Source of the DNA: Oscillospiraceae bacterium
GTDB lineage: Bacteria; Bacillota; Clostridia; Oscillospirales; Oscillospiraceae
Reading direction: 5' to 3'
NCBI GenBank assembly: GCA_902795195.1
Contig: CADBKF010000002.1
Coordinates: 1-64,000, forward strand
DNA length: 64,000 nucleotides
Shown: one piece after another, positions 26,334-36,445 of the stretch
Layout: each line of letters begins with the position of its first letter
Numbering within the stretch: position 1 is the first letter of the stretch
The notes under the pieces: model-generated
Told to the model about the DNA's origin: nothing
Seen by the model: only the letters and a program-made list of their open reading frames with translations
Databases searched by the model: none
Program-made: the position numbers and the translations under genes

Positions 26334-26383
26334 GAAGCGGCGAAATGGACTGGATACTGAAACACACAGGAGGATGACGAAGC

Positions 26384-27055
26384 ATGGATACAAAGCTGTT
26401 TTTTCAGGCAATCGTGAAATTTCTGAGCGGTCTGCTGCTGGTCGGCCTGTTGCTGTTTCTGCCGGCAGGGACCTTTGCATTCTGGCAGGCCTGGCTGCTC
26501 ATGGGGATCCTGTTTGTTCCGATGTTCATTGCAGGCCTGATTATGATGAAAAAATCGCCGGCGCTTCTGCGGAAGCGGCTGGATGCCAGGGAGGCGCAGG
26601 CCGAACAGAAGACGGTGATCGCGCTCAGCGGGCTGATGTTTCTTGCTGCGTTTCTTCTCGCCGGGCTGAATTTCAGGTTCGGCTGGCTGGTGCTTCCGGC
26701 CTGGGCCTCGTATGCAGCGGCAGCCCTGTTCCTGTTGGCCTATGCCCTGTATGCAGAGGTGCTGCGCGAGAATGTCTGGCTCTCGCGGACAATCGAGGTG
26801 CAGGAGAACCAGAAGGTCATCGATACCGGGCTGTACGGGATCGTGCGGCACCCGATGTACATGAGTACGCTGCTGCTGTTTCTTTCGATGCCGCTGGTCC
26901 TGGGCTCCGTCATTTCGTTTGTGATCATGCTGGCGTATATCCCGATCATCGCAAAGCGCATCCGCAATGAAGAGCAGGTGCTGGGACAAGGGCTTGCAGG
27001 ATATACAGAATACAAAACGCGGGTCCGGTACAAGGTGATCCCGTTTGTGTGGTGA
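26384..27055 (+). CDS. ICMT-like membrane methyltransferase
   Basis: The 223-residue integral membrane protein has about five hydrophobic helices and the C-terminal SAM-binding signature GLYGIVRHPMYMSTLLLF of the isoprenylcysteine carboxyl methyltransferase/PEMT superfamily, ending with RIRNEEQVLGQGLAGYTEYKTRVRYKVIPFVW (key: EE--L-----GY-EY---VRYK--P). Bacterial members methylate small lipophilic or phospholipid substrates, and the actual substrate is unknown. GGAGG precedes the ATG. It is part of the TetR-kinase operon. Confidence 0.85.
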   Translation: MDTKLFFQAIVKFLSGLLLVGLLLFLPAGTFAFWQAWLLMGILFVPMFIAGLIMMKKSPALLRKRLDAREAQAEQKTVIALSGLMFLAAFLLAGLNFRFGWLVLPAWASYAAAALFLLAYALYAEVLRENVWLSRTIEVQENQKVIDTGLYGIVRHPMYMSTLLLFLSMPLVLGSVISFVIMLAYIPIIAKRIRNEEQVLGQGLAGYTEYKTRVRYKVIPFVW

Positions 27056-27095
27056 GGCGTGCGGGAGCAGAAACGTAGTGCGGGAGGACAAACAG

Positions 27096-27845
27096 ATGCA
27101 GTTTCGGGAATTTGGTTCCGCGCAGGGGAGGACGCTGCTCTTTCTGCACGGCGGCGGGCTGTCCTGGTGGAATTACCGGGAAGCAGCGGAAGCGCTGCAG
27201 CACGAATTTCATATCATCCTGCCCATCCTGGACGGACATGCGGGCAGCGACCGCCCGTTTACAAGCATCGAGGAGAATGCAGCGGAACTCATCTCCTGGA
27301 TCGACGCCCATTGCGGCGGCTCGGTGCTGCTGATCGGCGGTCTGTCGCTGGGCGGGCAGATCCTGCTGGAGATGCTCTCCCAGCGCCCGGCGATCTGCAG
27401 CCACGCGCTGATCGAAAGCGCGGCGGTGATCCCGTCCCGCCTGACGAATGCCCTGATTGCGCCGGCCTTCGGCAGCAGCTACGGACTCATCCGGAATCGC
27501 AGCTTTGCCAGGCTGCAGTTTCAGTCTCTGCACATGAAGTCCGAGCTCTTTGAGGACTATTACCGGGACACCTGCCAGATTCAGAAGAGCGACATGATCG
27601 CGTTCATGAAAGCAAGCACCGCTTACACGCTGAAGGACGCGATCCGCAGCACAGCGGCCGAAGTGCATGTGTACTACGGCAGCCGGGAAACCGGCGAGAT
27701 CAAGCGCTCTGCCGAGCGCATCGGAAAGACGCTCCCGCGCGGGCAGATCCGTTGCCTGCCCGGCTGCCACCACGGGGAGTTTTCCATCAACCACGCAGAC
27801 GAATACGCGGCTGCGGTCAGAAGCATCGTAAGCGGCAAGACGTGA
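27096..27845 (+). CDS. Alpha/beta hydrolase
   Basis: The 249-residue protein has an oxyanion HGGG loop (about 18-21), nucleophile elbow GLSLGG (S84), a likely acid around D48 or the late strand, and C-terminal HH (225-226) in GCHHGEFS as catalytic histidine. It has no signal peptide and is cytoplasmic. GGGAGG lies eight bases before this ATG. It is last in the TetR-kinase operon and converges on the rhamnosidase gene just 1 bp downstream. The substrate is unknown, possibly a lipophilic ester or xenobiotic. Confidence 0.85.
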   Translation: MQFREFGSAQGRTLLFLHGGGLSWWNYREAAEALQHEFHIILPILDGHAGSDRPFTSIEENAAELISWIDAHCGGSVLLIGGLSLGGQILLEMLSQRPAICSHALIESAAVIPSRLTNALIAPAFGSSYGLIRNRSFARLQFQSLHMKSELFEDYYRDTCQIQKSDMIAFMKASTAYTLKDAIRSTAAEVHVYYGSRETGEIKRSAERIGKTLPRGQIRCLPGCHHGEFSINHADEYAAAVRSIVSGKT

Positions 27846-30368
27846 TCATAGGGTAAAGCTTCCGGGGCCCAGGACCTGCGTGCGGCCGTCCGGGAGGCGC
27901 AGCTCTGCGGTGCAGTTGGCGGGAATGGAGACGGTATAGCTGATTCTTCCGTCTCGCTTTTCCCACTTGCTCTCCACCGGGCCGTAGACGCTCAGATACC
28001 GGGCAGATGCAAAGCTGAAGTGTCCGCCGGGCTGCGGCGCGATGACAAAGCGGTTTTCTCCGGCCACGCGGATGCCGCACATGGAGGAAAAGAGCCATTC
28101 CACCATGGCGCCCTTGGAGTAGTGGTTGAGACTTGCAATGCCGCCGTCTTTGCAGTTGGGGCCCTCCCAGGCCTCCCAGATTGTGGTGGCGCCGGCCTTG
28201 GGCATGGCGAGCCAGCCGGGGACCTCCTCGTTTTCGAGCAGCCGGTAGGCGTATTCGATACCCAGCTGCGCCAGCACATAGAGGATCAGCGGCGTGGAGA
28301 GAAAGCCCGTGCCCAGGCGCCAGCCGTAGCGGTCCAGGGCCTCGATCAGGCGTTTTTTGGCATATTCCGTCTGCGCGTCATCGAGCAGCTCCATGTACAG
28401 CGGCCGCACGAGCTTGGCCTGGCGGTCGGTGTCCAGAGAGAATTTCTTCGTCCGGACCAACGCCTGATAACCCTGCTTCGCCTGCTCTGCGGTCTCGTGA
28501 TACAGCTTTGCGTCGTCCGGCTTGTCCAGCACACGGGCAATGTTCTCCATGTGATGCATCAGATAGACCACATAGGCGGTGGTCTCCTCCGGGTGAGGCG
28601 AGACGAAATCCGACACGGCAAAGGGCTTCACGTCGGCGGGCTCGGCCCATTCGCCGTAGGCCTGGCCGTAGTTGGAGATCTGCTTCCGCGCCTTCCGTTC
28701 GATGCCGGTGGGCAGGGCAGTGGGGTACCACTTGCCCAGGGTGCTCCGCTTATACAGGGCATAGCGGCGCATGCTCTCGTAGCTTTCCTCCAGGATGCGC
28801 CGGTCGCCGTACTGGCTGTAGATGACCCAGGGGATCAGCACGCCCGCGTCGGACCAGCCTGCGGAGCCGTCCATGGGATTCATATAGGCGTCTACGCCGC
28901 CCTTCGGCGCGATCTGCGGATAACAGCCGTTTCTGTGCTGGATGTCCCGCAGATCGTTTTCATATTTGCGGGCAAACGGGGCGAAGCGGAAGAGATAGGA
29001 GGCGGTTCTGGCAAAAATCTGCGCGTCGCCGGTCCAGCCGTGGCGCTCCCGGGTGGGGCAGTCGGTGGGAATGTCCAGATGGTTGTTCTTGGCCGACCAG
29101 ACCGTGGCCTCAAAGAATCTGTTCAGCAGCTCGTTCGAGCTCTCAAACCAGCCGGTGCGCTCAAGGTCGGAGTAGACCGCGATCGCGGTGAAGTCCTCGG
29201 GACGGAAGGGGACGTCCGTCTCCACCAGCACGTACTGGAAGCCAAAGACGGCGAAGGTGGTTTTGTAGTCGTTGCGGCCCTCGGCGCAGGTGTAGTCCAC
29301 CTGCTGCAGGGGGGTCGTGATTTTTTTGTTGGTACACTGGATGTTCTTTTGCGTGAACTCGCCGTCCTGATCCAGCAGCTCGCCAAAGCGGAGGAAGATC
29401 CGCTGCCCCACTCTGGCCTCCAGCGAGAAGGACAGATAACCCGCGATATTCTGGCCGAAGTCCAGCACAGTTTTGCCGCCGGGCGTGGTGATCAGCTTCG
29501 GCTTGAAGGTCTCGTGCTCGGTGACAGGCACGTTGTTCGAGCAGGTGGGGCGGACGCTGTGCCTTGTCAGCCGGGCAAAACCGTTGTACATGGGCGTGCG
29601 GAAGGCCTCGACGATCTCGCCGTCCTTGTTGTCGGCAAAGCGGATGGGGCCGTCGTTCGACCACTGCCAGCTCTCGTCGGTGCAGACGGTTTGTCGGCTG
29701 CCGCCCGGATACGTGATTTCGAGCTGCGCCAGCAGCTTGGTCTCGGTGCCGTACTGATTTTTGAGGCCCCACGCGCCGCAGGAGCCGCGATACCAGCCGT
29801 CGGCAAGCTGCACCGTCAGCTCGTTTTCACCGCTGCGCAGAAGCGCCGTCACGTCATAGGTCTGATACTGCACGCGCTTGCGGTAGTCGGTGTAGCCGGG
29901 CGCCATGACAAAGCTGCCGACTTTTTCCCCGTGGATCTTTGCCTCATACAGACCGCAGGCGGTGATGTAGAGCCGTGCGTTTTCAACCGGCTGCGACACG
30001 CAGAACGTTTTGTGGAAGCAGTCCACGGGATAGCGCTGCTTTTTGTCCGCCGCGAAATTGCCGGTGATCCATTTGGCCTGCCAGCTGGAAATACCCCGCT
30101 CAAAGAAGGCCTCGCTCCAGGGCCCCGGTGTGTCGGCCTCATCCCAGAGGCGGATCTTCCAGCTGACCCGCTCCCGGTCGTGGAGGCCCTTGGGGTACTC
30201 GGCCCACATGGCGCCGGATTGGACCTTGCCGCTGTCCCAGCGCTCGGTGACGATCTGATAAGCGGTCTGCTTTTCGCCGCCATCAACGTTCCACATCAGC
30301 CGGGGATGCTTGACGTCAATGCCGATGGGATTTTCCAAATATTCGGTTCTCATCCGTATCGCTTTCAT
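27846..30368 (-). CDS. Alpha-L-rhamnosidase, GH78
   Basis: This 840-residue inverting glycosidase would release alpha-L-rhamnose from glycosides. Domain order fits GH78: N-terminal beta domains (to ~330), concanavalin-like region [14 protein letters not shown], the (alpha/alpha)6 barrel starting at [21 protein letters not shown] (motif with general-acid Asp/Glu candidates) and a C-terminal beta sandwich. It has no signal peptide, so it acts on imported rhamnosides. Its start overlaps the stop of the transporter gene by 4 bp (ATGA), so the two are coupled. It ends against the converging hydrolase gene. Confidence 0.93.
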   Translation of the reverse strand: MKAIRMRTEYLENPIGIDVKHPRLMWNVDGGEKQTAYQIVTERWDSGKVQSGAMWAEYPKGLHDRERVSWKIRLWDEADTPGPWSEAFFERGISSWQAKWITGNFAADKKQRYPVDCFHKTFCVSQPVENARLYITACGLYEAKIHGEKVGSFVMAPGYTDYRKRVQYQTYDVTALLRSGENELTVQLADGWYRGSCGAWGLKNQYGTETKLLAQLEITYPGGSRQTVCTDESWQWSNDGPIRFADNKDGEIVEAFRTPMYNGFARLTRHSVRPTCSNNVPVTEHETFKPKLITTPGGKTVLDFGQNIAGYLSFSLEARVGQRIFLRFGELLDQDGEFTQKNIQCTNKKITTPLQQVDYTCAEGRNDYKTTFAVFGFQYVLVETDVPFRPEDFTAIAVYSDLERTGWFESSNELLNRFFEATVWSAKNNHLDIPTDCPTRERHGWTGDAQIFARTASYLFRFAPFARKYENDLRDIQHRNGCYPQIAPKGGVDAYMNPMDGSAGWSDAGVLIPWVIYSQYGDRRILEESYESMRRYALYKRSTLGKWYPTALPTGIERKARKQISNYGQAYGEWAEPADVKPFAVSDFVSPHPEETTAYVVYLMHHMENIARVLDKPDDAKLYHETAEQAKQGYQALVRTKKFSLDTDRQAKLVRPLYMELLDDAQTEYAKKRLIEALDRYGWRLGTGFLSTPLILYVLAQLGIEYAYRLLENEEVPGWLAMPKAGATTIWEAWEGPNCKDGGIASLNHYSKGAMVEWLFSSMCGIRVAGENRFVIAPQPGGHFSFASARYLSVYGPVESKWEKRDGRISYTVSIPANCTAELRLPDGRTQVLGPGSFTL

Positions 30369-31795
30369 TTTGTTTCCTTTCTGGCCTTGATCTCGGCCTG
30401 CTCTGCTGGGAGGTTCTTTTCAACATCGAGGAACTTCAGCACGACCACCAGAATGAGGCCGGTGAAGACCTCCAGTCCCAAAAACGCGAAGATGATGACA
30501 GAATACACCGCCGCAGGCTGCGCTGCCGCCACCGTATTGCCGGCAGCGTCCAGGCTGGGGGCGATATAGCCGGCCTTGGCCAGCATCCAGTTGAATACGC
30601 CGGTCATGATGCCCACCATGGCAACGGCAATGATGTTGTAGATCGACATTGCCGCACCATCGATGCGCTTGTCGGTTTTCCATTCCAGGTGGTCCAGACA
30701 GTCGGCAAACAGCGCCATAAAGACGTACGCGCAGGGAAGTCCGCCGATGTTTTTGATGAACTGGCCGATCAGCACGATCACCATGCTGCGCGGGAACAGC
30801 CAGCAGATCAAACTCCCCACGGCGTAGAGCAGAAAGCCCACCAGGGTGACGTTGCGCTTGCCGAACTTCTTCGCCAGCGGCCACACCGCGAAGATGCCGA
30901 TGCCCATCGGGATGCCGCCGATGACCGACACCAGCATCTGGGTGATGCCGTCGTTGTAGGTGCCCAGCACGTAGTTGCAGTAGTAGACCAGGCCCAGGTT
31001 CTTGAGGGTCACGCCGATGGTGTAGATCAGGAAATAGACGTACATCAGCACCATATATTTGTCGGTGAACAGCAGCTTGAGCTGTTGACCGAAGGACAGG
31101 GCCGCTTCCGTTATGTCCGAGGACTCCTCCGTCACGCGCTCCTTGGTGAAGAAATACTCCAGCAGCGTCAGCGGCAGGGCCAGGATGGAGAGCACGGACA
31201 TGAGGGTGATCCACTTGGACTTGTCCACGCCGATGGCCGGCATGATGACCATCGGGAACACCAGGGCAACCAGGATACCGGACATCATGATCGTGGCGAT
31301 CTGGTTGAAGACCGACAGGCCGCCTCTGGCGGTGCCGTCGCGGGTGGAGAGCGGCACCATGAGATTGTGGCTCATGTTGAAGATCGTGTAGGCGAAGGAG
31401 TAGAACAGGTTGTAGGAGATCATGACCCAGAGCGCCTTGAGCGTGTCGCTGCCCTCGGGGACCGTGAAGAGCAGAATGCCGGTCACGGGCACCAGCACCG
31501 CAGAGAGCAGCAGCCAGGGCCGGGCCTTGCCCTCTTTGGTCTTTGTCCGGTCGATGATCTGGCCCATGATGACGTTGGTGATGGCGTCGATCACCTTGGA
31601 GACGATGGGGAAGATCGTCAGAAACAGACCGCTCCATAGCGGGGTGAGGTTCAGCACGTCCGTGTAGTAGACGTTGAGATAGGTGGCCAGCACTGCGTTG
31701 AGCAGCAGCGCGCCGGCGGGACCGATCAGATAGCCCAGCCATTTTTCCTTCGCCCGGACCTCCGGGGATTTGACGGCACTTGCAGGCAGCTTCAT
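30365..31795 (-). CDS. GPH-family sugar:cation symporter (MFS)
   Basis: The 476-residue membrane protein of the glycoside-pentoside-hexuronide (MelB-like) family has about twelve hydrophobic segments, the early [14 protein letters not shown] and [14 protein letters not shown] helices, and the loop [27 protein letters not shown] (MelB motif D--D--MG---DRT---GK-RPW). It probably imports rhamnosides for the coupled GH78 enzyme. GGAGGAG precedes the ATG. It is driven by a promoter shared back-to-back with the AraC gene. Confidence 0.92.
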   Translation of the reverse strand: MKLPASAVKSPEVRAKEKWLGYLIGPAGALLLNAVLATYLNVYYTDVLNLTPLWSGLFLTIFPIVSKVIDAITNVIMGQIIDRTKTKEGKARPWLLLSAVLVPVTGILLFTVPEGSDTLKALWVMISYNLFYSFAYTIFNMSHNLMVPLSTRDGTARGGLSVFNQIATIMMSGILVALVFPMVIMPAIGVDKSKWITLMSVLSILALPLTLLEYFFTKERVTEESSDITEAALSFGQQLKLLFTDKYMVLMYVYFLIYTIGVTLKNLGLVYYCNYVLGTYNDGITQMLVSVIGGIPMGIGIFAVWPLAKKFGKRNVTLVGFLLYAVGSLICWLFPRSMVIVLIGQFIKNIGGLPCAYVFMALFADCLDHLEWKTDKRIDGAAMSIYNIIAVAMVGIMTGVFNWMLAKAGYIAPSLDAAGNTVAAAQPAAVYSVIIFAFLGLEVFTGLILVVVLKFLDVEKNLPAEQAEIKARKETK

Positions 31796-31828
31796 GGCTT
31801 GCTCCTCCTTTTGGATCGTTCTGTATCC

Positions 31829-31884
31829 AATATATCACAGGCACATAGAATTGTCTTGCATAATTGTAAGAAAATCTATAAAAT
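31829..31884. promoter_or_regulatory. Back-to-back promoters of transporter and AraC gene
   Basis: Plus strand: TTGCAT (31856-31861), 17 bp, TAAAAT (31879-31884) for the AraC gene. Minus strand: AAGACA (complement of 31852-31857), 17 bp, TATATT (complement of 31829-31834) for the transporter-rhamnosidase pair. The -35 boxes overlap, which suits shared control by the AraC protein. Confidence 0.6.
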
Positions 31885-31914
31885 AGTAATGAAATCAAAC
31901 GAGGAGCGATGGAT

Positions 31915-33111
31915 ATGCAGTTGGATCATGAATATCTTGCCCGCTCGATGGCCCGGCTTTCCGGTGTCCCGGTGCGGGTGTTTGAAGGCAGGACGCTGCG
32001 CTGTGCCTTCTACCCGGCGCCGCTGCCCAGGGATCCCATGGCGCTGTATGAAACAGAATTGTTCTCCATCGAAAGTCATGTCGGGTATTACACCTCGCCC
32101 CTGTTTCACTGCTACGGCGTGCTCAACGCGATGGGCCTGCGCTATGTGCTGGGGCCCACCTCACAGATCATGGCGAACGACCAGCAGCTGCGGGCGCTGG
32201 CCTTTCAGCTGGACGTTCCGGCGGATGAGACCGGGGCCTTCCTCGATGGGATGCGTGCCATCTCGCCGCTGCCGGCGGAGACGCTGCTGCAGATGCTGCT
32301 CACGCTGAACCACCTGCTCCACGACGGAGAACGCCTGACGCTCTCCGACGTGACGATCGCAGACGACGAGCAGCGGCTCATCAAAACGCGGGTCGAGCAG
32401 CGGCGCACGGAACAGAACTACGAGACGGAAGGCACAGCCGCACAGGCGCACAACACGCTTCAGATCGAAGCGCTGCTGATGGGCATCGTCCGAAGCGGGG
32501 ACAGCGCAGCTCTGCGGCGCTGGCTGGCCCAGGCCCCGCTGGTGCAGGGCGGCAAAATCGCTGCAGATCAGCTCCGGCAGCAGCGCAATCTGTTCATCGT
32601 CACCGCCACGCTGATCTCCCGGGCAGCCATCCAGGGCGGCCTGCGGGAGGACGACGCCTTCTCGCTCTCCGACGCCTATATCCAGCGGGTGGAGCTGCTC
32701 ACGGGCTATGGGCAGATCATGAACCTGCAGTACAACATGATCCTGGAATTCACCGAGCAGGTGGAGCGGCTGCGCCGGGGCAAGCACGCGAGCAAGCTTG
32801 CCCTGGATGTGGCAAACTACGTCCGGCACCACCTGTCAGAGCCCATCCGCGTGGACAAAATGGCGGAGGCATTCTATCTCAGTCGCCCCTATCTGTCCGC
32901 CAAATTCAAGCAGGAGACGGGCCGGAGCCTGACGGATTTCATCCTCAGCGAGAAAACCGAGGAGGCCAAGCGGCTGCTGCGCTACTCCGACAAATCCCAG
33001 TCTGCCATCAGCGCCTACTTGGGCTTTTCCTCTCAGGGCCACTTTGCCAAGGTCTTCGAAAAATATGCCGGCATGACGCCGGGCGAGTATAAAGCAAAGC
33101 ACAGCGCATAA
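31915..33111 (+). CDS. AraC-family regulator of rhamnoside use
   Basis: The 398-residue regulator has a large unassigned sensor part (1-280) and a C-terminal AraC double HTH (about 285-395: EPIRVDKMAEAFYLSRPYLSAKFKQETGRSLTDFI and SAISAYLGFSSQGHFAKVFEKYAGMTPGEYK regions). GAGGAG lies eight bases before the ATG at 31915; an ATG two codons earlier is too close to it. It is divergent from the transporter-rhamnosidase operon, which it probably activates on rhamnose or a rhamnoside. Confidence 0.9.
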   Translation: MQLDHEYLARSMARLSGVPVRVFEGRTLRCAFYPAPLPRDPMALYETELFSIESHVGYYTSPLFHCYGVLNAMGLRYVLGPTSQIMANDQQLRALAFQLDVPADETGAFLDGMRAISPLPAETLLQMLLTLNHLLHDGERLTLSDVTIADDEQRLIKTRVEQRRTEQNYETEGTAAQAHNTLQIEALLMGIVRSGDSAALRRWLAQAPLVQGGKIAADQLRQQRNLFIVTATLISRAAIQGGLREDDAFSLSDAYIQRVELLTGYGQIMNLQYNMILEFTEQVERLRRGKHASKLALDVANYVRHHLSEPIRVDKMAEAFYLSRPYLSAKFKQETGRSLTDFILSEKTEEAKRLLRYSDKSQSAISAYLGFSSQGHFAKVFEKYAGMTPGEYKAKHSA

Positions 33112-33127
33112 CGGCGCTGTGCTTTGC
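33094..33127. terminator. Strong bidirectional hairpin
   Basis: A perfect 14-bp stem (33094-33107 with 33114-33127) includes the AraC stop codon in its loop and is followed by a T-rich run (TTATTTTTTT) on the plus strand. It serves both the AraC gene and the converging GH3 gene. Confidence 0.85.
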
Positions 33128-33134
33128 TGCATAT

Positions 33135-35456
33135 TTATTTTTTTAGTGCCAACACCAGCCGCAGAACGTTTGCTGCCGTGCGCTGCAGCTCTCCCCGGGT
33201 GATGCCGTCGGGCTGACCGAGGGTTTCAAGCAGGGTGCCGTCGGATTGGTAGGTCTTTGCCACGTGCTTCATGTCGCCGGGCATCAGCACGTCCACCTGG
33301 GCGCGGACGCGGTAGGCGTTGTCGCGCAGGCGCGGGAACTCCGGGCTTCTTGACTTCTGCATCCACCAGTCGGTGATGACGCAGCCGGTGTAGCCCCATT
33401 CGCCGCGCAGCACCGTGGTGACGAGGTCGTAGTTGTAGTGGCTCCAGACCCCGTTGACCTTGTTGTAGCTCGTCATGATCGTGCGGGGCTTGGCCTCCCT
33501 GACCACGATCTCGAAGTTTCGCAGATAGATCTCGCGCAGGGCCCGTTCGGAGAGCCGGGAATCGTTCGTGTTGCGCTTGGTCTCCTGGTTGTTGCAGGCA
33601 AAATGCTTGGGGCAGGCGGCCTTGCCCTGACTCTGGACGCCCCGCACCATTGCGGCAGCCATCTTGCCGGAGAGCAGCGGGTCCTCGGAGAAATACTCAA
33701 AGTTCCGGCCGCAGAGCGGGTTGCGGTGGATGTTCATGCCGGGCGAGAGCTGCACGTCCACGCCGTAGTGCACCATCTCCTCGCCCACCTTGGCGGAGAG
33801 CGCTTCCACCAGCGACGTGTTCCAGGTGCAGGCCAGGGCCGTGCCGCAGGGGAGAAGAGCGCAGTATTTTTTCAGCCGAAGGCCCGCGGGCCCGTCGGAG
33901 GTGATGATGGGCGCGACGCCTTTTTCGCGGAGGCTCTCGATCACGCCGCCGAAGGCGCCCGCGTTGCCCACAACGCCGAGTTCACTGCCCATCATGCCGT
34001 GACCGCGGCTCAGGGCCTCCAGCTCCTGGTCCGTCAGGCTGCCGATGAACTGCGCGAGGCTGGCGCTTCCGGCGCGCACCTGGTCCAAGGTGCAGGCGCG
34101 GGCTGCGGGGAGCGCGGCAGGCAGGTTCTCCAAAATCCGGCTGCGCAGCGCGGCGCTGGTCTGACACAGCGGCGTGCACTGCTCCACGGTGATCTCGCGC
34201 TCCAATGAGAAGCTGCCAAGCTCCGTTTCTCCGGCGGTGAAGCGGTAGTCTCCGGCCTCCAGCACAAAGCGGCTGCTGCCCTCATCGTAGGAGGCAAGGC
34301 ACTTGTCGTCACAACGAAGGGTCAGCGTCTCGCTCTCGCCGGGAGCCAGCGTCTTGGTCTTGCCAAAGGCCGCCAGCACCCGCAGCGGCTTGTCCAGCCG
34401 GCCCTCGGGGGCAGAACACCAGAGCGGAACGATCTGCTTGCCGGGGCGTTTGCCGGTGTTGGTGACGGTCACGACCGCTTCCACGCCGGAATCCAGACGG
34501 TTCAGGCCGACGGCCTTGATCTCAAATTCCGTATAGCTCAGGCCGAAGCCGAAGGGGTAGAGAACCTTTTCCGGGTGCAGGTCGAAATACCGGTAGCCCA
34601 CATAGATGCCCTCGGCGTAGTTGTTGTATGCCTTGCCGCCGAAGCTGGCGCTGCTGGGGTAGTCCTCATAGCGGCGGGCGATCGTGTCGCTGAGCCTGCC
34701 GCAGGGGCTGAGCTTGCCGGTCAGCACGTCGGCAACCGCGTTGCCGCTCTCCATACCGCCCTGCCAGACCAACAGGATGGCAGAGAGCTTGTCGCCATAT
34801 TCCTCGGTCCAGGCCATGTCCGGAATGCTGCCGACGTTCAGCAGTACCACGACTCTGGAGAAGGCGGCCGTCACCGCGTCCAGCATGGCCCGCTCGGCGT
34901 CGGTCAGATAGTAGCTGCCCTGGGTGAGCGTGTTTTCCCGGTCCTCGCCGGCAGCCCGGCCAAGGACCACGAGGGCGGTGTCCGCCTGCTTTGCGGCGGC
35001 CTGCACCAAGGCCTCGTCCAGCGGCATCTCGGGGTGACTGTAGGGCCAGTGGCCCCACCAGCCGTGGTCGGCCTTGTTGTCCTCCTGCTGCGTCCAGGTT
35101 TCATACGCCTGCCGCACGGCGGCATTTACCGGCACGCCGGCGTTGTCCAGACCCTCGAGCAGATTCACGTGATAAGGCGCGCTCACGTCGCCGCCGCTGC
35201 CGTAGCCCACATAGAACCAGTCGAGCTGGCAGCGGCCGAAGACCGCGACCTCTTTTTCCGGGTCCAGCGGCAGCACGCCGTCATTTTTCAGCAGCACGCA
35301 GCTCTCCGCGCCGGCCTGCCGGATCAGCGCCCCGATCCCGGGCGTCACATAGCGCTCCCCATTGGCAGTGGTTTCCTCCTGCATCAGACCGTTTCCCATC
35401 GCGGAATCAATGATCCGCTGGATGAGCTGACCGGCCTTCTTTTTCCATTTGTTCAT
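33135..35456 (-). CDS. Beta-glucosidase, GH3, permuted domain order
   Basis: The 773-residue protein has GH3 domains in circularly permuted order. The alpha/beta sandwich (GH3-C: AESCVLLKNDGVLPL, VVVLLNVGSIPDM, LPFGFGLSYTEF-like YPFGFGLSYTEF) comes first. A fibronectin-III-like segment (TNTGKRPGKQIVPLW) follows, then the catalytic barrel (GVAPIITSDGPAGLR, KHFACNNQE, FEYFSEDPLLSGKMA) with the nucleophile Asp in CVITDWW (about D696). Permuted GH3 enzymes are known, for example from Ruminococcus. It has no signal peptide. AGGAGG precedes the ATG at 35456. Substrate (beta-glucosides) is by family only. Confidence 0.9.
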   Translation of the reverse strand: MNKWKKKAGQLIQRIIDSAMGNGLMQEETTANGERYVTPGIGALIRQAGAESCVLLKNDGVLPLDPEKEVAVFGRCQLDWFYVGYGSGGDVSAPYHVNLLEGLDNAGVPVNAAVRQAYETWTQQEDNKADHGWWGHWPYSHPEMPLDEALVQAAAKQADTALVVLGRAAGEDRENTLTQGSYYLTDAERAMLDAVTAAFSRVVVLLNVGSIPDMAWTEEYGDKLSAILLVWQGGMESGNAVADVLTGKLSPCGRLSDTIARRYEDYPSSASFGGKAYNNYAEGIYVGYRYFDLHPEKVLYPFGFGLSYTEFEIKAVGLNRLDSGVEAVVTVTNTGKRPGKQIVPLWCSAPEGRLDKPLRVLAAFGKTKTLAPGESETLTLRCDDKCLASYDEGSSRFVLEAGDYRFTAGETELGSFSLEREITVEQCTPLCQTSAALRSRILENLPAALPAARACTLDQVRAGSASLAQFIGSLTDQELEALSRGHGMMGSELGVVGNAGAFGGVIESLREKGVAPIITSDGPAGLRLKKYCALLPCGTALACTWNTSLVEALSAKVGEEMVHYGVDVQLSPGMNIHRNPLCGRNFEYFSEDPLLSGKMAAAMVRGVQSQGKAACPKHFACNNQETKRNTNDSRLSERALREIYLRNFEIVVREAKPRTIMTSYNKVNGVWSHYNYDLVTTVLRGEWGYTGCVITDWWMQKSRSPEFPRLRDNAYRVRAQVDVLMPGDMKHVAKTYQSDGTLLETLGQPDGITRGELQRTAANVLRLVLALKK

Positions 35457-35556
35457 TGCATCGACCTCCTTTTGCCCCATCATATCATATTTTTCACTGC
35501 TTGAACAGATTCCAATGGAAAAGTCTTGCAAATTTTTCCAGCATATTTTATACTGA

Positions 35557-35700
35557 ATGATAGATATCGTCTACGGAACCGATCCCAAGCGGCAGGCACT
35601 GGATGTCTACCGCCCCAGGGCGGCGGAAGGGAAGCTCCCGGTGATCGTCAGCATCCATGGCGGCTGGGTCTACGGTGATAAGGAGCGCTATCAGTTGCGA
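35557..35700 (+). pseudogene. N-terminal remnant of an esterase
   Basis: The first ~46 codons read IDIVYGTDPKRQALDVYRP ... VIVSIHGGWVYGDKERYQ, the start of a small alpha/beta-hydrolase esterase (usual HGGGW, here HGGW, one glycine short). The homologous sequence then stops and no nucleophile elbow follows. It is a truncated relic beside the GH3 gene. Confidence 0.65.
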
Positions 35701-35800
35701 TATCCGCACGCAGGCCGCTGCGCGCTGCAACGAGGACGAGTGCAGCTTCTTCCGCAGCCGGCTGTAAAGCGGCCATTTCCGAGAGAGGAGCGGAAGCGTT

Positions 35801-36385
35801 ATGAAATCTACAGTCTGGATCATTGTGATCCTATGCATCCTGACCGCGCTGCTGATCGGCTGCACGGCGCAGAAGAAACCGGAGGAGACTATGAATACAG
35901 ATACCCAAGAAGAGACCGTTACCAAAACGCCGGAGATGACCGAGAACGCAGCCCCGGAGACCACAACCGGGGCGCCTTCGACAGAAGCGGATCCGGAGGA
36001 ATTTGCCGCCATCCAGCCAGTGCCGACGCTGGCGATCGAGGCAGGAGACCGCATCTTCTATGCAGATCTCGAGGACAATTCCTCGGCAGAAGCGTTCATC
36101 GAGCAGCTGAGCCGGGAACCCGTCACGCTGGAGCTGCACGATTACGGCAGCTTTGAGAAGGTCGGGCCGCTGCCCTGGGCGCTGCCGCGAAACGACGAAA
36201 CGATCACCACAGAGCCGGGCGATGTGATCCTCTACCAGGGTGATCAGATCACGATCTACTACGATGAGAACACCTGGAGATTCACGCGGCTGGCAAAGAT
36301 CGGCAGCGTGACCCGGGATGAGCTGCTCGAAGCCCTCGGCCCCGGCGACGTAACGGTCCGGATGTGGATCGAGTGGAGCGAATAG
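35801..36385 (+). CDS. Cyclophilin-like fold lipoprotein
   Basis: The 194-residue lipoprotein has signal helix and lipobox LLIGC (C21), a Thr/Glu-rich linker to about residue 75, then a cyclophilin-like domain: LEDNSSAEAFIEQL, DYGSFEKVGPLPWALPRNDETITTEPGDVILYQGDQITIYYDENTW. That fold lacks the proline-isomerase residues of true cyclophilins and its role is unclear. GAGAGGAG precedes the ATG. It ends at a terminator shared with the nuclease gene. Confidence 0.85.
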   Translation: MKSTVWIIVILCILTALLIGCTAQKKPEETMNTDTQEETVTKTPEMTENAAPETTTGAPSTEADPEEFAAIQPVPTLAIEAGDRIFYADLEDNSSAEAFIEQLSREPVTLELHDYGSFEKVGPLPWALPRNDETITTEPGDVILYQGDQITIYYDENTWRFTRLAKIGSVTRDELLEALGPGDVTVRMWIEWSE

Positions 36386-36403
36386 ATGGTTATTTCAGAA
36401 AGC

Positions 36404-36436
36404 AAAAGCCCCGCAGGATGATCCTGCGGGGCTTTT
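36404..36436. terminator. Bidirectional terminator
   Basis: A 16-bp stem, AAAAGCCCCGCAGGAT (36404-36419) with ATCCTGCGGGGCTTTT (36421-36436), lies between convergent genes. It has T runs on both sides. Confidence 0.9.
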
Positions 36437-36445
36437 GTTGTATGA

